NCBI RefSeq assembly: GCF_018882155.1
Contig: NZ_JACVPA010000002.1
Span: forward strand, 348,374-412,373
Direction of reading: 5' to 3'
Source of the DNA: Polynucleobacter nymphae
GTDB lineage: Bacteria; Pseudomonadota; Gammaproteobacteria; Burkholderiales; Burkholderiaceae
DNA length: 64,000 bases
The notes below the pieces were generated by a model. That model saw nothing but the letters and a program-made list of their open reading frames with translations, was not told the origin of the DNA and did no database searches. This document shows positions 45,100 through 54,369 of the stretch, piece after piece (the stretch's first letter is position 1; every line of letters begins with the position of its first letter). Position numbers and translations under genes: made by a program.

Positions 45100-45342
45100 A
45101 TGCAAACCATTATTAAAAAGTGGGGTAATAGCCCAGCTCTGCGCTTAAATGCTGCCGTTATGAAGTCTGCCCATTTAAATATTGACCAACTTGTATCTGT
45201 AAAAGTTCAAAAAGGTCGAATTGTGATTGAGCCAATGGTAAAGCAGGAATATCAGCTTGAAGATTTATTGGCAGGAATCACCACCAAAAATCTGCATGGC
45301 GAAGTGGACTTTGGTAAACCTGTTGGCAAAGAACTCCTTTAA
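45100..45342 (+). CDS. mazE: MazE-type antitoxin (AbrB/SpoVT fold)
   Basis: 80 residues. MQTIIKKWGNSPALRLNAAVM is the DNA-binding swapped-hairpin half of MazE; the acidic/flexible C-terminal part (EDLLAGITTKNLHGEVDFGKPVGKELL) would wrap around the toxin. The stop overlaps the toxin start by 1 nt (TAATG). Confidence 0.9.
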   Translation: MQTIIKKWGNSPALRLNAAVMKSAHLNIDQLVSVKVQKGRIVIEPMVKQEYQLEDLLAGITTKNLHGEVDFGKPVGKELL

Positions 45343-45683
45343 TGGTGAGATCTTATGTCCCAGAGACGGGTGATATTGTATGGCTAGAGTTTGATCCTCA
45401 GGCTGGCAGGGAGCAGGCTGGGCGCCGGCCTGCAGTCGTACTGACACCAGGGGGTTATAACAAAAAGACCAGCCTCATGATTTGCTGTCCATTAACAACC
45501 CAAATCAAGGGTTACCCTTTTGAGGTCATGGTTGAGATAGATGGAGTTCAATCTGTGATTTTGTCTGACCAGGTCAAATCGATGGATTGGAAAATTAGAA
45601 AAGCAAAATATAAAAATAAAGTCAAGCCAGAGGTTGTTGCTGAGGTGAAGGCTAAAGCCAAGTCTTTACTCTCTATTTCTTGA
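45342..45683 (+). CDS. mazF: MazF/PemK-type endoribonuclease toxin
   Basis: 113 residues. Family hallmarks: [30 protein letters not shown] (catalytic Arg region), [16 protein letters not shown] (catalytic Thr) and [19 protein letters not shown]. It cuts mRNA at short sequence motifs; held in check by the MazE encoded just upstream. Confidence 0.92.
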   Translation: MVRSYVPETGDIVWLEFDPQAGREQAGRRPAVVLTPGGYNKKTSLMICCPLTTQIKGYPFEVMVEIDGVQSVILSDQVKSMDWKIRKAKYKNKVKPEVVAEVKAKAKSLLSIS

Positions 45684-45690
45684 AAGATCC

Positions 45691-47346
45691 ATGGCCAGTT
45701 CAAAACCTTCCTCTACGCAAGCTCAAGAAGACTTACCGGTACTCATCATTGGGGCAGGCCTTGCTGGCTTGACCGTTGCATTACATATGGCTGAGTCTCA
45801 GCCAGTGATTCTGATGGCTAAGCGGGGCTTAGGTGAGGCTGCTACTGCATGGGCCCAAGGTGGGATCGTTGGGGTAGTAGATAAAGAGCATGACAGTATT
45901 GATTCTCATGTGGCAGACACCATCGATGCAGGTGCAGGACTTGTAGTGGAATCAACTGCACGCTATATCGCTGAAGAAAGTGCTGACGCCATTAAGTGGT
46001 TAGTTGATCAGGGCGTGCCTTTTACTGCCGATGAGTCTGGCCCAATGGGTTTGCATTTAACAAGAGAGGGTGGGCATAGTCACCGTCGGATTGCGCACGC
46101 TGCTGATGCAACAGGCAAGGCAATTCATGAAGTGCTATTGGATAAAGCTAGAGCGCATCAAAATATTCAGATCCTAGAGCATTGGATTGCACTGGATCTC
46201 ATTACCAATCGTCATCTTGATCGCAAGACCCAGCGCACTAAACCAAATCGTTGTTATGGAGTGTATGCGCTAGATATTAAAAATAATCGGGTGGAGACTA
46301 TTCAGGCAAAGTCAGTAGTTCTAGCTACTGGTGGGGTAGGCAAGGTATACCGCTACACCAGCAATCCTGATACTGCCACTGGGGACGGTATTGCAATGGC
46401 TTGGCGTGCGGGTTGCCGGGTTGGCAATATGGAGTTTATTCAGTTTCATCCAACCTGCCTGTATCACCCTAGTGATCGCACCTTCTTAATTACTGAAGCA
46501 ATGCGAGGTGAGGGTGGCTTACTCAAGTTGCCTGACGGTACCCGCTTCATGCCAGCCCATGATGAGCGTAAAGAATTAGCGCCACGTGACATCGTTGCGC
46601 GTGCAATTGACTTTGAAATGAAAAAGCACGGCTTAGATTATGTTCATCTTGATGCTACTCATTTAGGTGAGGCATTTATCAAAGAACATTTTCCGATGAT
46701 CTATGCCCGTTGCTTAACCCTTGGTTTAGACATCACCAAAGAGCCAATCCCAGTAGTGCCTGCTGCTCACTATGCCTGTGGTGGCGTCGTCACGGACTTA
46801 AAAGGTAGAACAGATCTGCCAGGTTTATATGCAGTAGGTGAAGCAACCTACACGGGATTACATGGCGCTAATCGCTTAGCGAGTAACTCACTCTTAGAGT
46901 GCGTCGTTATCGGTAAGGCAGCTGCAGAAGATATCTCTGAACTCAAAACACCCGTGATGCCGACTTTACCCCTTTGGGATGAGAGTCAGGTAGAGGATGC
47001 TGATGAGCAAGTGGTTATTGCCCATAACTGGGATGAGTTGCGATCCTTGATGTGGAACTATGTTGGTATCGTGAGAACGAACCGAAGGTTAGAGCGCGCA
47101 TTACACCGTATTAAGCTACTGAGATATGAAGTACAAGAGTATTACGCTAACTTTAAAGTCACACGAGATCTAATTGAGTTGCGTAACTTACTCGAGTGCG
47201 CTGAGTTGATTGTGAAATCAGCGCTCATGCGCCGAGAAAGTAGGGGGCTGCACTACAGTCGTGATTACCCGGGTACCTGGGCAGTCTCTTATCCGACGAT
47301 TCTGACGCCTCAGGCTGAGGGTAGTGAAAGCTCTCAAGAGGTCTAA
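45691..47346 (+). CDS. nadB: L-aspartate oxidase
   Basis: 551 residues. FAD-binding [18 protein letters not shown] near the N-terminus, [16 protein letters not shown], the [19 protein letters not shown] substrate region and the second FAD motif [23 protein letters not shown]. It makes iminoaspartate, the substrate of the quinolinate synthase encoded at 49645-50772. It starts 7 nt after mazF, so read-through from mazEF is possible. Confidence 0.95.
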   Translation: MASSKPSSTQAQEDLPVLIIGAGLAGLTVALHMAESQPVILMAKRGLGEAATAWAQGGIVGVVDKEHDSIDSHVADTIDAGAGLVVESTARYIAEESADAIKWLVDQGVPFTADESGPMGLHLTREGGHSHRRIAHAADATGKAIHEVLLDKARAHQNIQILEHWIALDLITNRHLDRKTQRTKPNRCYGVYALDIKNNRVETIQAKSVVLATGGVGKVYRYTSNPDTATGDGIAMAWRAGCRVGNMEFIQFHPTCLYHPSDRTFLITEAMRGEGGLLKLPDGTRFMPAHDERKELAPRDIVARAIDFEMKKHGLDYVHLDATHLGEAFIKEHFPMIYARCLTLGLDITKEPIPVVPAAHYACGGVVTDLKGRTDLPGLYAVGEATYTGLHGANRLASNSLLECVVIGKAAAEDISELKTPVMPTLPLWDESQVEDADEQVVIAHNWDELRSLMWNYVGIVRTNRRLERALHRIKLLRYEVQEYYANFKVTRDLIELRNLLECAELIVKSALMRRESRGLHYSRDYPGTWAVSYPTILTPQAEGSESSQEV

Positions 47347-47404
47347 CGATTAGCTCAATTTAGACAATTTGGTGATAAGCTAAACCATCTAGACGGAGAA
47401 CCCC

Positions 47405-48766
47405 ATGCCTGGTTTTAAAGAGGACGTATTCGAACATCTTGCTGCGGTTTATCAAACCATAGCTGATGAAATGAAGGGCTGGATCAGCTTATTAAAAGAG
47501 ATTTGGCCACTCTTACTCCTTTTGTTTTTGGGGTTGCTACTACTTCTTTGGTTTGCAGAACCCGCTCCTCCTAAAAAAGTCATGGTCGCAACTGGTGAAG
47601 GCTCTTATCGTGTTTTGGCTGAGAAATATAAAACTTTCTTTGAGAAAAAAGGCATTGAGTTAGAGCTCATTACTACTAAAGGCTCGGACGATAATCTCAA
47701 GCATCTTTTAGATCGAAGTGACCCCATTCAGGTGGGCTTTGTGCAAAGCGGGATGGTCGACCCCAACAACATCAAAGGTATTGAAACTTTAGGAAGTATC
47801 GATTACGAGCCGATTTGGCTGTTCTACCGTAATCATATTTTTGATAAAGGTACTCATGTTGAGAGTAATGCGCTTGCAAAGGTACGCGTGAGTATTGACC
47901 CTACAACCCAGGCCCTAAAGATTTTTAAATTAAATCATTTGCCCATTAATGGTCGTAACTTGCTGCCGATGACTAATACCGAGGGTCTTAAGGAGCTACA
48001 AGCAGGAAGGGTGGATGCTCTAGTCTTGGTTGATGGAATCGAGTCCCAGATTGTTCAAAAGTTAATCGCTGATCCCAACATCCAGTTAGCTTCTTTTGCG
48101 CGCGCTGATGCTTATACGCGTTTATTGCCCTATCTTGAAAAGGTAACTGTTCCCATAGGGGGATTTAACCTAGCAACAAATACGCCCGATCATCCGATTG
48201 ATCTCATCTCCACAACAACAAACCTAGTGATTGACAACCGTTTACACCCAGCTATTCAATCACTATTTTTAGAGGCTGCCAGAGAAATCAACGGGGGTAG
48301 AAGTTATTTTGCAAAAACAAATCAATTCCCTGCTTATTTAGATTCTGAGCTGCCATTGAGTAATGAGGCTAGCTTCTTTTATCAAAAAGGTCCTCCAGTG
48401 CTGATGAAGTATTTACCATTTTGGCTGGCAGAATTTATTGAGCGCATGTTTTTCTTGCTACTACCATTTGCCGCTTTTGCTTACCCCATTCTTAAATCTA
48501 TTCCCACTTATCGCACTAATTTGGCAAAAAAACAGATTAATTCTATCTATAAAGAGTTAGAAAGATTTGAGCAGACAACCATCGCTAATTTTGATCCAAG
48601 CCGTCGTGGTGAATATCTTGAAATACTCAATGAGATGGAGCGTAGGGTTTTGAGCTCAAAGGCATCAAAAATTGCTACTGCAGAATGCTACAGTCTACGA
48701 AACAATATTGAATTTATTCGTAATGCTTTGGAAAAGCAGTTAATTTATAAGGGTAGGGAAGCTTAA
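47405..48766 (+). CDS. Membrane-anchored TAXI-family TRAP solute-binding protein
   Basis: 453 residues. The TAXI binding domain is seen from residue about 57 (KKVMVATGEGSYRVLAEKYKTFFEKKGIELELI, VGFVQSGMVD, EPIWLFYR). Unlike a usual secreted TAXI protein it starts with a non-cleaved membrane segment (34-50) and has a second one near 343-362 (FFLLLPFAAFAYPIL) followed by a roughly 90-residue charged, coiled-coil-like tail. No TRAP permease is adjacent. Its end overlaps the end of nadC by 4 nt, tail to tail. It may be a sensor or a permease-independent protein. Confidence 0.8.
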   Translation: MPGFKEDVFEHLAAVYQTIADEMKGWISLLKEIWPLLLLLFLGLLLLLWFAEPAPPKKVMVATGEGSYRVLAEKYKTFFEKKGIELELITTKGSDDNLKHLLDRSDPIQVGFVQSGMVDPNNIKGIETLGSIDYEPIWLFYRNHIFDKGTHVESNALAKVRVSIDPTTQALKIFKLNHLPINGRNLLPMTNTEGLKELQAGRVDALVLVDGIESQIVQKLIADPNIQLASFARADAYTRLLPYLEKVTVPIGGFNLATNTPDHPIDLISTTTNLVIDNRLHPAIQSLFLEAAREINGGRSYFAKTNQFPAYLDSELPLSNEASFFYQKGPPVLMKYLPFWLAEFIERMFFLLLPFAAFAYPILKSIPTYRTNLAKKQINSIYKELERFEQTTIANFDPSRRGEYLEILNEMERRVLSSKASKIATAECYSLRNNIEFIRNALEKQLIYKGREA

Positions 48767-49620
48767 GCCAGGATTCTCATCGAAAAATCTACTGCATAGA
48801 CATCCTTAGTTAACTTACCCAGTGAGATGCGATCAACACCCGTAGCAGCAATCGCACGCATCTGATCTAAGTTAATTCCGCCGGAAGCTTCTAGCAATGC
48901 ACGACCTGCAGTTAGACTTACCGCTTGCTTCATTTGATCGGTCGTGAAGTTATCAATCAAAATACTTTTAGCACCTGCCGCTAAAGCTTCTTCTAGTTCA
49001 GAAAAACTTTCCACTTCAATCTGAATATCCACACCAGCATTAAGTGCAGTAGCATTTTGAAGCGCTGCAGTGATGCTGCCTGCCGCAGCAATATGGTTTT
49101 CTTTAATCAGAATGCCGTGCCATAAAGCAAGCCGCTGGTTCTGGCCACTACCGATACGCACAGCATATTTTTGTGCCTGACGAAGGCCCGGGATGGTCTT
49201 GCGAGTATCTAGTACAGCACAACCTTTGGGATTGGGACTTACTCCTGCAATCGCCTCAACATGTTGGCGGGTAATGCTTGCAGTCCAAGACAGAGTCTGT
49301 AGAAAATTAATACAAGTGCGCTCAGCAGAAAGCAGAGCTTGTGAGTCAGCCTCAATATCACATACTCTAGTATTGGCTTTCATGAGGTCGCCCTCGGCAT
49401 AGTGCCAAGTTACTTTAGCCTTGGGATCTAACTTTTTCAAAGTACCTTCGAACCAATCAACACCACATAGCACTGCTTCTTGGCGAACAAGTAACTGCGC
49501 ATGCACGGTTTTTCTGGGAACAAGCTTGGCAGTCCAATCACCGGTACCAATATCCTCCATGAGGGCATCCGCAATATTGCGTTGACGCGCTTGTTCTAGA
49601 GATTCGTTGTAATCAAACAT
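48763..49620 (-). CDS. nadC: Nicotinate-nucleotide pyrophosphorylase (quinolinate phosphoribosyltransferase)
   Basis: 285 residues. EDIGTGDWTAKLVP, LNFLQT-type segment CINFLQTLSWTAS, VLDTRKTIPGLRQAQKYAVRIGSGQNQR, GILIKENHI and a C-terminal LEASGGINLDQMRAIAATGVDRISLGKLT match NadC throughout. It converts quinolinate plus PRPP to nicotinate mononucleotide. 24 nt after nadA on the same strand. Confidence 0.95.
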   Translation of the reverse strand: MFDYNESLEQARQRNIADALMEDIGTGDWTAKLVPRKTVHAQLLVRQEAVLCGVDWFEGTLKKLDPKAKVTWHYAEGDLMKANTRVCDIEADSQALLSAERTCINFLQTLSWTASITRQHVEAIAGVSPNPKGCAVLDTRKTIPGLRQAQKYAVRIGSGQNQRLALWHGILIKENHIAAAGSITAALQNATALNAGVDIQIEVESFSELEEALAAGAKSILIDNFTTDQMKQAVSLTAGRALLEASGGINLDQMRAIAATGVDRISLGKLTKDVYAVDFSMRILA

Positions 49621-49644
49621 GGGTATTCAATCAAAATAATTCAA

Positions 49645-50772
49645 TTAGGCTGCACCGATATTTTTCACAAAGCCATGCTGTGCTTTAGCAATAAGCTCTG
49701 GATGATTCTTGGTGAAGTTAAGCATACGATCAATACAGGTTAATGCTTTAACCCGCACAGGCTCATCAATGAAGATTTCACCGGAGGCATTCTCAAGGCA
49801 ACCTAAGATTCCTTGCAGTCCATTCATAGCCATCCAAGGACAGTGTGCACAGCTCTTACAAGTTGCGCTGTTACCAGCGGTTGGTGCTTCAATCAGTTTC
49901 TTATTGGGTGCCAACTGGCGCATGCGATGCAAGATGCCTTTATCAGTAGCGACGATATATTCAGAAGCAGTGCCATCGACTACTGCCTTGATCATGGCGG
50001 ATGTAGAGCCCACCACATCTGCTAAATCGACTACTGCTTGCGGAGACTCAGGATGAACCAAAATCATGGCATGAGGATGAGCTGCTTTCAAGATCTCTAG
50101 CTCAGCAGCTTTAAATTCATCATGAACAATGCAAGCACCATTCCAGAGCAACATATCAGCACCAGTCTGCTCCTGTATATATCTACCAAGGTGGCGATCC
50201 GGAGCCCACAATATTTTCTTACCTTCTACTTTGAGTTGATGCACGATGGCCAGAGCGCAGGAACTGGTGACCATCCAATCTGCTTGCGCTTTGACAGCGG
50301 CGCTCGTATTGGCATAGACCACCACGACACGATCAGGATGCAAAGCTCTAAAAGTAGCAAAGTCAGATGCATCGCATCCCAAATCTAAAGAGCAGGTTGC
50401 CTCTAAGTCTGGCATGAAGACGCGTTTTTCAGGACTGAGAATTTTTGCTGACTCACCCATAAAGCGCACACCCGCAACAATCAGGTTCTTGGCAGGATGA
50501 TTCTTACCAAAGCGAGCCATCTCTAAAGAGTCGGCAACCATGCCACCGGTCTCTAATGCCAGATCTTGAATATCACCATCGACGTAGTAGTGGGCAACCA
50601 AAGCAGCATCTTTTTCCACTAACAACTGCTTGATGTGGGCAATCACAGCTGCTTTTTCGGGGGGCGCTAAATAGGGTGGAACTTTTGCCCATGCTTGGGC
50701 AGTGCAGGTCACTCCGGCAGCATCTTGCTGAGGGTAATCAAAGGAAATGGGGGTGCTAACTGTTGAATTCAT
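49645..50772 (-). CDS. nadA: Quinolinate synthase
   Basis: 375 residues. [36 protein letters not shown] and the cluster ligand Cys127 in [12 protein letters not shown] are visible, with [21 protein letters not shown] and a C-terminal Cys-rich [20 protein letters not shown]. It condenses iminoaspartate with dihydroxyacetone phosphate using a [4Fe-4S] cluster. It leads the nadA-nadC pair, opposite to nadB. Confidence 0.95.
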   Translation of the reverse strand: MNSTVSTPISFDYPQQDAAGVTCTAQAWAKVPPYLAPPEKAAVIAHIKQLLVEKDAALVAHYYVDGDIQDLALETGGMVADSLEMARFGKNHPAKNLIVAGVRFMGESAKILSPEKRVFMPDLEATCSLDLGCDASDFATFRALHPDRVVVVYANTSAAVKAQADWMVTSSCALAIVHQLKVEGKKILWAPDRHLGRYIQEQTGADMLLWNGACIVHDEFKAAELEILKAAHPHAMILVHPESPQAVVDLADVVGSTSAMIKAVVDGTASEYIVATDKGILHRMRQLAPNKKLIEAPTAGNSATCKSCAHCPWMAMNGLQGILGCLENASGEIFIDEPVRVKALTCIDRMLNFTKNHPELIAKAQHGFVKNIGAA

Positions 50773-50948
50773 ACGAAATCTTAACCTTCAGCAGGGGGTG
50801 TGTGTGACTAAGTTTGTTTGTAACGTCAGACAATTTGGATCTCAATACCTATTTATGAATAAGGCTAATATGCGCACTGCACATCCTAAGTGCTTGTTTT
50901 ATAGCAGAAAATCGGAGTAAAAGTCTAATTTATTAGCCCTTGGGCGTA

Positions 50949-50954
50949 TATAAT
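50949..50954 (+). promoter_or_regulatory. Candidate -10 for the leader RNA / tpsB transcript
   Basis: A perfect TATAAT within GTATATAATCC. The -35 region is weak. Transcription would begin near 50961 and run through the structured region into tpsB. Confidence 0.4.
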
Positions 50955-51144
50955 CCTACAAATTCTTATAACTTAAAGCCTATTAATTTCCCCGCCCTTG
51001 AAAAACTTCGCCCCAGAATCTTCAACTAGCGGTATTCGTCTTTCTGGAATTTTGGGGTGTTGAAGAAGTAGAGTGTTTCACCAAGGCTAGCCTTAGAAGG
51101 TGGTCCGTGGTGCCCCTGCAACATTCGGCCGCATGGCTTTTTTT
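50955..51144 (+). ncRNA. Candidate structured leader RNA or small RNA upstream of tpsB
   Basis: The 446 nt between nadA and tpsB hold no credible ORF. After a TATAAT comes a G/C-rich, pairing-rich stretch. Helix A pairs CCCCAGAA (51011-51018) with TTTTGGGG (51050-51057). Helix B pairs TCTTCAAC (51019-51026) with GTTGAAGA (51059-51066). With no linker between the two 5' strands and one nucleotide between the 3' strands, both cannot form fully at once, so they look like alternatives. A hairpin CACC-AAGG-CTAG-CCTT-(AGAA)-GGTG follows (51079-51102), and a GC-rich segment ends in TTTTTTTT (51137-51144). It could be an attenuating leader or a stand-alone RNA; I do not recognise a known class. Confidence 0.35.
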
Positions 51145-51218
51145 TAGTGGCATAAGGCAAATTTTTCTATAAAATCAAACGTTTATTGATTCACTTAGAT
51201 TCCTTACCCCATTTCATG

Positions 51219-52958
51219 AATAACTTGCGAAAGATGGTTTTTAAGCAAATTGGCTTAATAGCCATTCTTACAACCGTAATTGGTGTTTTCCCATCAGTTG
51301 TATTTGCACAGGTCGATGCCGGCGCATTACAACAAGGCTTGGAACAGCAATTGCCCCTGCCATCACCACTAGCCCTGCCATCACCAACTGCTAAAGATCC
51401 TTTGCGCCCCAGCGCTCAACCACAACAAGGTGAGGTGACTTTTGAGGTCAAATCATTTGTACTGGAGGGTATTAGTCTGCTGCCTGAGGCTCAGGTACAA
51501 GAAATATTGAAGCCTTGGGTCGGTCGCCCAGTCAATTTTGATGATTTACAAAAAGCCTGTGATGCGGTGATGGAGTTTTATCGCAAGAATGGATTTACTG
51601 TTCAAGCCATTTTGCCACCACAAAAGATTGCTAATGGCGTAGTGAAGATTTTGGTAACAGAAGCAAAGCTAAGCAGCGTGATTGTGGATACCCCAGATGG
51701 TCCCACACGCTTTAGTAAAGAAACAGCTGCCGAATATATTACTTATGCTAATCCGATTGGCCAGCCGTTAAACTCAAAAGCAATTGAACGTGCTTTAATC
51801 ATTCTCAATGAGACTCCTGGCGTTATGGTATCGAGTCAATTAGAGCCTGGTGAAAAAGATGGTGATACTGCTTTGCGTATGCAATTGACTCAACCGCAGT
51901 GGTATCAGGGCAAGGTTGAGGCAAACACTTACGGCAGTAGAACAACTGGAGCTAATCAAGGTGTCATTGCTTTAAATGGCATTAACCCACTGGGTATTGG
52001 CGATCAAGTTTCAGTTAACGGCATTTATTCCGAGGGCTCCCAGTATTTACAAGGCGCTTATTCCTTGCCAGCCTCAAAAGATGGTTTGCGTTTAGGGGTA
52101 TCAGGAACTTTTTTGAGCTATAAGAACGTGAGTAACTATGCACAAAGTGCAAGTGCAGGCTACGGCGATGCATGGACTACAGGTGTATCTGCTGCCTATC
52201 CTTTGGTGCGCGAGCAAGGGACTAATTTGAACCTTAATGCCAATTACGATATCAAAAGTTATATGAATAAAAATCTACTGACTATGCAAACGATCAGTAG
52301 TTACAACATCAAAAATACTTCCTTAGGTTTATCAGGAAACCATTACGATAGTTTTGGCGGAGGCGGTGTCAGTTCGGGTTCTGTGACAGCAGTTTTAGGT
52401 TACCTTGATATTTTAGGAACTAGTATGCAAGGCTATGGGCAATATACCCCCTCTAGCTTTACTAAATTTACCTTTGCCGGAAACCGCACTCAACAATTAA
52501 CGCAGGATGGAGAAACTTCCTTTTATATGGCCTTTAATGGACAATTTTCCTCCGTTAATCTAAATTCTGCTGAGCAAATTTATATGGGTGGACCTTATGC
52601 AGTAAGAGCCTATCCAGTTGCCCAAGGAGGCGGCACACAAGGCGGTGTTGGTACTGTTGAATTGCGTCATCAATTTCCAGAGCGTATTACTGGAAGCTTG
52701 TTTTATGACATCGGCATTGTTCAGCAATATAAGAATGTATACCAAGGCTGGCAGGGGCTCACCAATGCTAACAATACTTATTCCTTAAAGGGCGCAGGCT
52801 TTGGCGTAAAGTGGGATTGGGAGGGCTGGAATCTCGGCGCTATGGTTGCATGGCAATTAGGTACCAATCCTCTGTATAACTCATCAGGCCAACAAACCAA
52901 TACAGACAGCACAACCACCAATCCCCGGGGCTGGTTTACTGCTAGTTATCAGTTCTAA
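51219..52958 (+). CDS. TpsB outer-membrane translocator (FhaC/ShlB/HecB family)
   Basis: 579 residues from the ATG at 51219; an in-frame TTG at 51186 would add 11 residues before the signal peptide. No strong ribosome-binding site is seen for either. Signal peptide (KQIGLIAILTTVIGVFPSVVFAQ), then a Pro-rich linker, POTRA_2 (VKSFVLEGISLLPEAQVQEIL ... YRKNGFTVQAILPPQKI), and a 16-strand barrel region ending RGWFTASYQF with terminal Phe. It secretes the TPS-domain protein encoded downstream. First gene of a tpsB-ppiC-small-protein operon. Confidence 0.92.
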   Translation, partial: NNLRKMVFKQIGLIAILTTVIGVFPSVVFAQVDAGALQQGLEQQLPLPSPLALPSPTAKDPLRPSAQPQQGEVTFEVKSFVLEGISLLPEAQVQEILKPWVGRPVNFDDLQKACDAVMEFYRKNGFTVQAILPPQKIANGVVKILVTEAKLSSVIVDTPDGPTRFSKETAAEYITYANPIGQPLNSKAIERALIILNETPGVMVSSQLEPGEKDGDTALRMQLTQPQWYQGKVEANTYGSRTTGANQGVIALNGINPLGIGDQVSVNGIYSEGSQYLQGAYSLPASKDGLRLGVSGTFLSYKNVSNYAQSASAGYGDAWTTGVSAAYPLVREQGTNLNLNANYDIKSYMNKNLLTMQTISSYNIKNTSLGLSGNHYDSFGGGGVSSGSVTAVLGYLDILGTSMQGYGQYTPSSFTKFTFAGNRTQQLTQDGETSFYMAFNGQFSSVNLNSAEQIYMGGPYAVRAYPVAQGGGTQGGVGTVELRHQFPERITGSLFYDIGIVQQYKNVYQGWQGLTNANNTYSLKGAGFGVKWDWEGWNLGAMVAWQLGTNPLYNSSGQQTNTDSTTTNPRGWFTASYQF

Positions 52959-52963
52959 ACTTT

Positions 52964-53842
52964 ATGTCCAGAGAGATTTCTTGGATTTTGATTAAACAAA
53001 TCGTATTTTTAACTCTATTTGCCTTGGCATCAATAATGCCTGCTCATTCCGTACTTGCTCAGAGCAAGACAGATACTAAGGCAAGCGCTAAAACAGATAG
53101 CAAGACTGATTTCGAGTTTATTGCGAGCGTCAATGGCGCAGCTATTACAGAAAGTCTCCTGAACTTAAATATTCGCTCTTTAGTAAGCCAAGGACAAAAA
53201 GACACTCCTGAATTACGCCAAGCCGTTAAAGAAGATCTGATCAATAAAGAATTGATTGCTCAAGAGGCAACGAGATTAGGACTGAATTCTCAAATTGATT
53301 TTGCAGACCAAATTACGCAACTGAGGCAAAACTTACTCTTGCAAGCCTATTTGGAAGATCTCCTCAAGCAAGAGCCTATTACAGATGCCATGATGCGCGA
53401 AGAATACACCCGTCAACGCAAGCTCATGGGCGAGGGTAGTAATGGCATTCAGTATCGTCTCAGCCAAATCGTAGTTTCTAATGAAACTGATGCCCTAGAC
53501 TTAACGCGTCGTATTCAGAAGGGCGAGTTGTTTGGTAAGTTGGCCCAAGAGTATTCGATTGATAGCGGATCAAAAGCCCAGGGCGGGTCATTGGGCTGGG
53601 TAATGTCAGGGCAAGTGATTCCAGCGGTCGGCAATGTATTACCAAGCTTAACCAAAGGCGCGGTCACCACTACCCCAATTCAAACTTCAGTAGGGTGGGT
53701 TATTCTTAAGTTAGATGACAAGCGCAACTTTAAGATCCCAAGCTATGAAGAGGCAAAAGCCCAAATACGCCAGGCTATTGTTCAGCAATACCTAGCTCAA
53801 GCTGTTAAAAACCTGCGCGTCAATGCCAGGATAGTGCAATGA
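52964..53842 (+). CDS. Periplasmic PpiC/SurA-like peptidyl-prolyl isomerase
   Basis: 292 residues. Signal peptide (about 1-32), a SurA-type helical chaperone part (SVNGAAITESLLNLNIRSLV ... LINKELIAQEATRLGL) and one parvulin domain at about 163-254 (YRLSQIVVSNETDALDLTRR, LAQEYSIDSGSKAQGGSLGW). It starts 5 nt after tpsB and ends overlapping the next gene by 4 nt. Inferred to be a dedicated foldase keeping the giant exoprotein or the TpsB barrel competent in the periplasm. Confidence 0.9.
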   Translation: MSREISWILIKQIVFLTLFALASIMPAHSVLAQSKTDTKASAKTDSKTDFEFIASVNGAAITESLLNLNIRSLVSQGQKDTPELRQAVKEDLINKELIAQEATRLGLNSQIDFADQITQLRQNLLLQAYLEDLLKQEPITDAMMREEYTRQRKLMGEGSNGIQYRLSQIVVSNETDALDLTRRIQKGELFGKLAQEYSIDSGSKAQGGSLGWVMSGQVIPAVGNVLPSLTKGAVTTTPIQTSVGWVILKLDDKRNFKIPSYEEAKAQIRQAIVQQYLAQAVKNLRVNARIVQ

Positions 53843-54369
53843 AGCCCATCAGGCCTTTATTAGTACTTTGTCTATTTTTGCTAGCAATCCCATGCTCTGC
53901 TGAGAAATTAGCCTCCCAGAATTGGGTTGTAGATGTCAATGGTCAAACTAATGAGGCTTACACGGCTAATGACTCCCAATCCTCGTTTGGAGTCTTTTGC
54001 TCTGGTGAAAAATGCCTCTTCTACCTTCATCAGGCCCTCAAATGCGATCCAGGTACCAAGTACTCCGTTTTAATGAATAGCCAGACCATTTCTACGGCTT
54101 TGAGCATGGAATGTACCCTAATTGGCGGCAACCTCTTCCAGATATTGGACCCATTTGAGGCTGTTTTAAAGGCTACCCAGGCCGGTGAAATGATCGGTTT
54201 TGCGGTAGCTCTTCAGTCGGGTGCGTTTGCGGTCAATCGCTTCAGTTTGATTGGGGCAAAACCAGCCATTGAGAGGGCACTTTTGGAGGCTGCAAAAAGC
54301 AAGTTTAGAGAGCAAAAACCACCCGTTGAAAACGTTCCAAAATCGACCTTCAAAGATATCAAGATTTAA
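53839..54369 (+). CDS. Small secreted Cys-containing protein, possibly IalB-like
   Basis: 176 residues. Signal peptide MKPIRPLLVLCLFLLAIPCSAEK, then SQNWVVDVNGQTNEAY, and four Cys in FGVFCSGEKCLFYLHQALKC ... LSMECTLIGG that could form disulfides. The layout (N-terminal WxV strand, Cys pairs, late hydrophobic GFAVALQSGAFAVNRFSLIGA) resembles invasion-associated-locus-B proteins, but the match is from memory and weak. It is translationally coupled (ATGA) to the foldase gene and is probably an accessory factor of the TPS system. Confidence 0.6.
   Translation: MKPIRPLLVLCLFLLAIPCSAEKLASQNWVVDVNGQTNEAYTANDSQSSFGVFCSGEKCLFYLHQALKCDPGTKYSVLMNSQTISTALSMECTLIGGNLFQILDPFEAVLKATQAGEMIGFAVALQSGAFAVNRFSLIGAKPAIERALLEAAKSKFREQKPPVENVPKSTFKDIKI

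Noticed and set aside
51011..51066. H-type pseudoknot in the tpsB leader
   Set aside because: The two 8-bp helices would leave connecting loops of 0 and 1 nt, which cannot span the grooves; competing helices are the better reading.
50955..51144. 6S RNA, 4.5S RNA or a known riboswitch at this position
   Set aside because: I could not match conserved sequence of these families, and the usual 6S neighbours (zapA, ygfA) are absent; left as an unclassified candidate.
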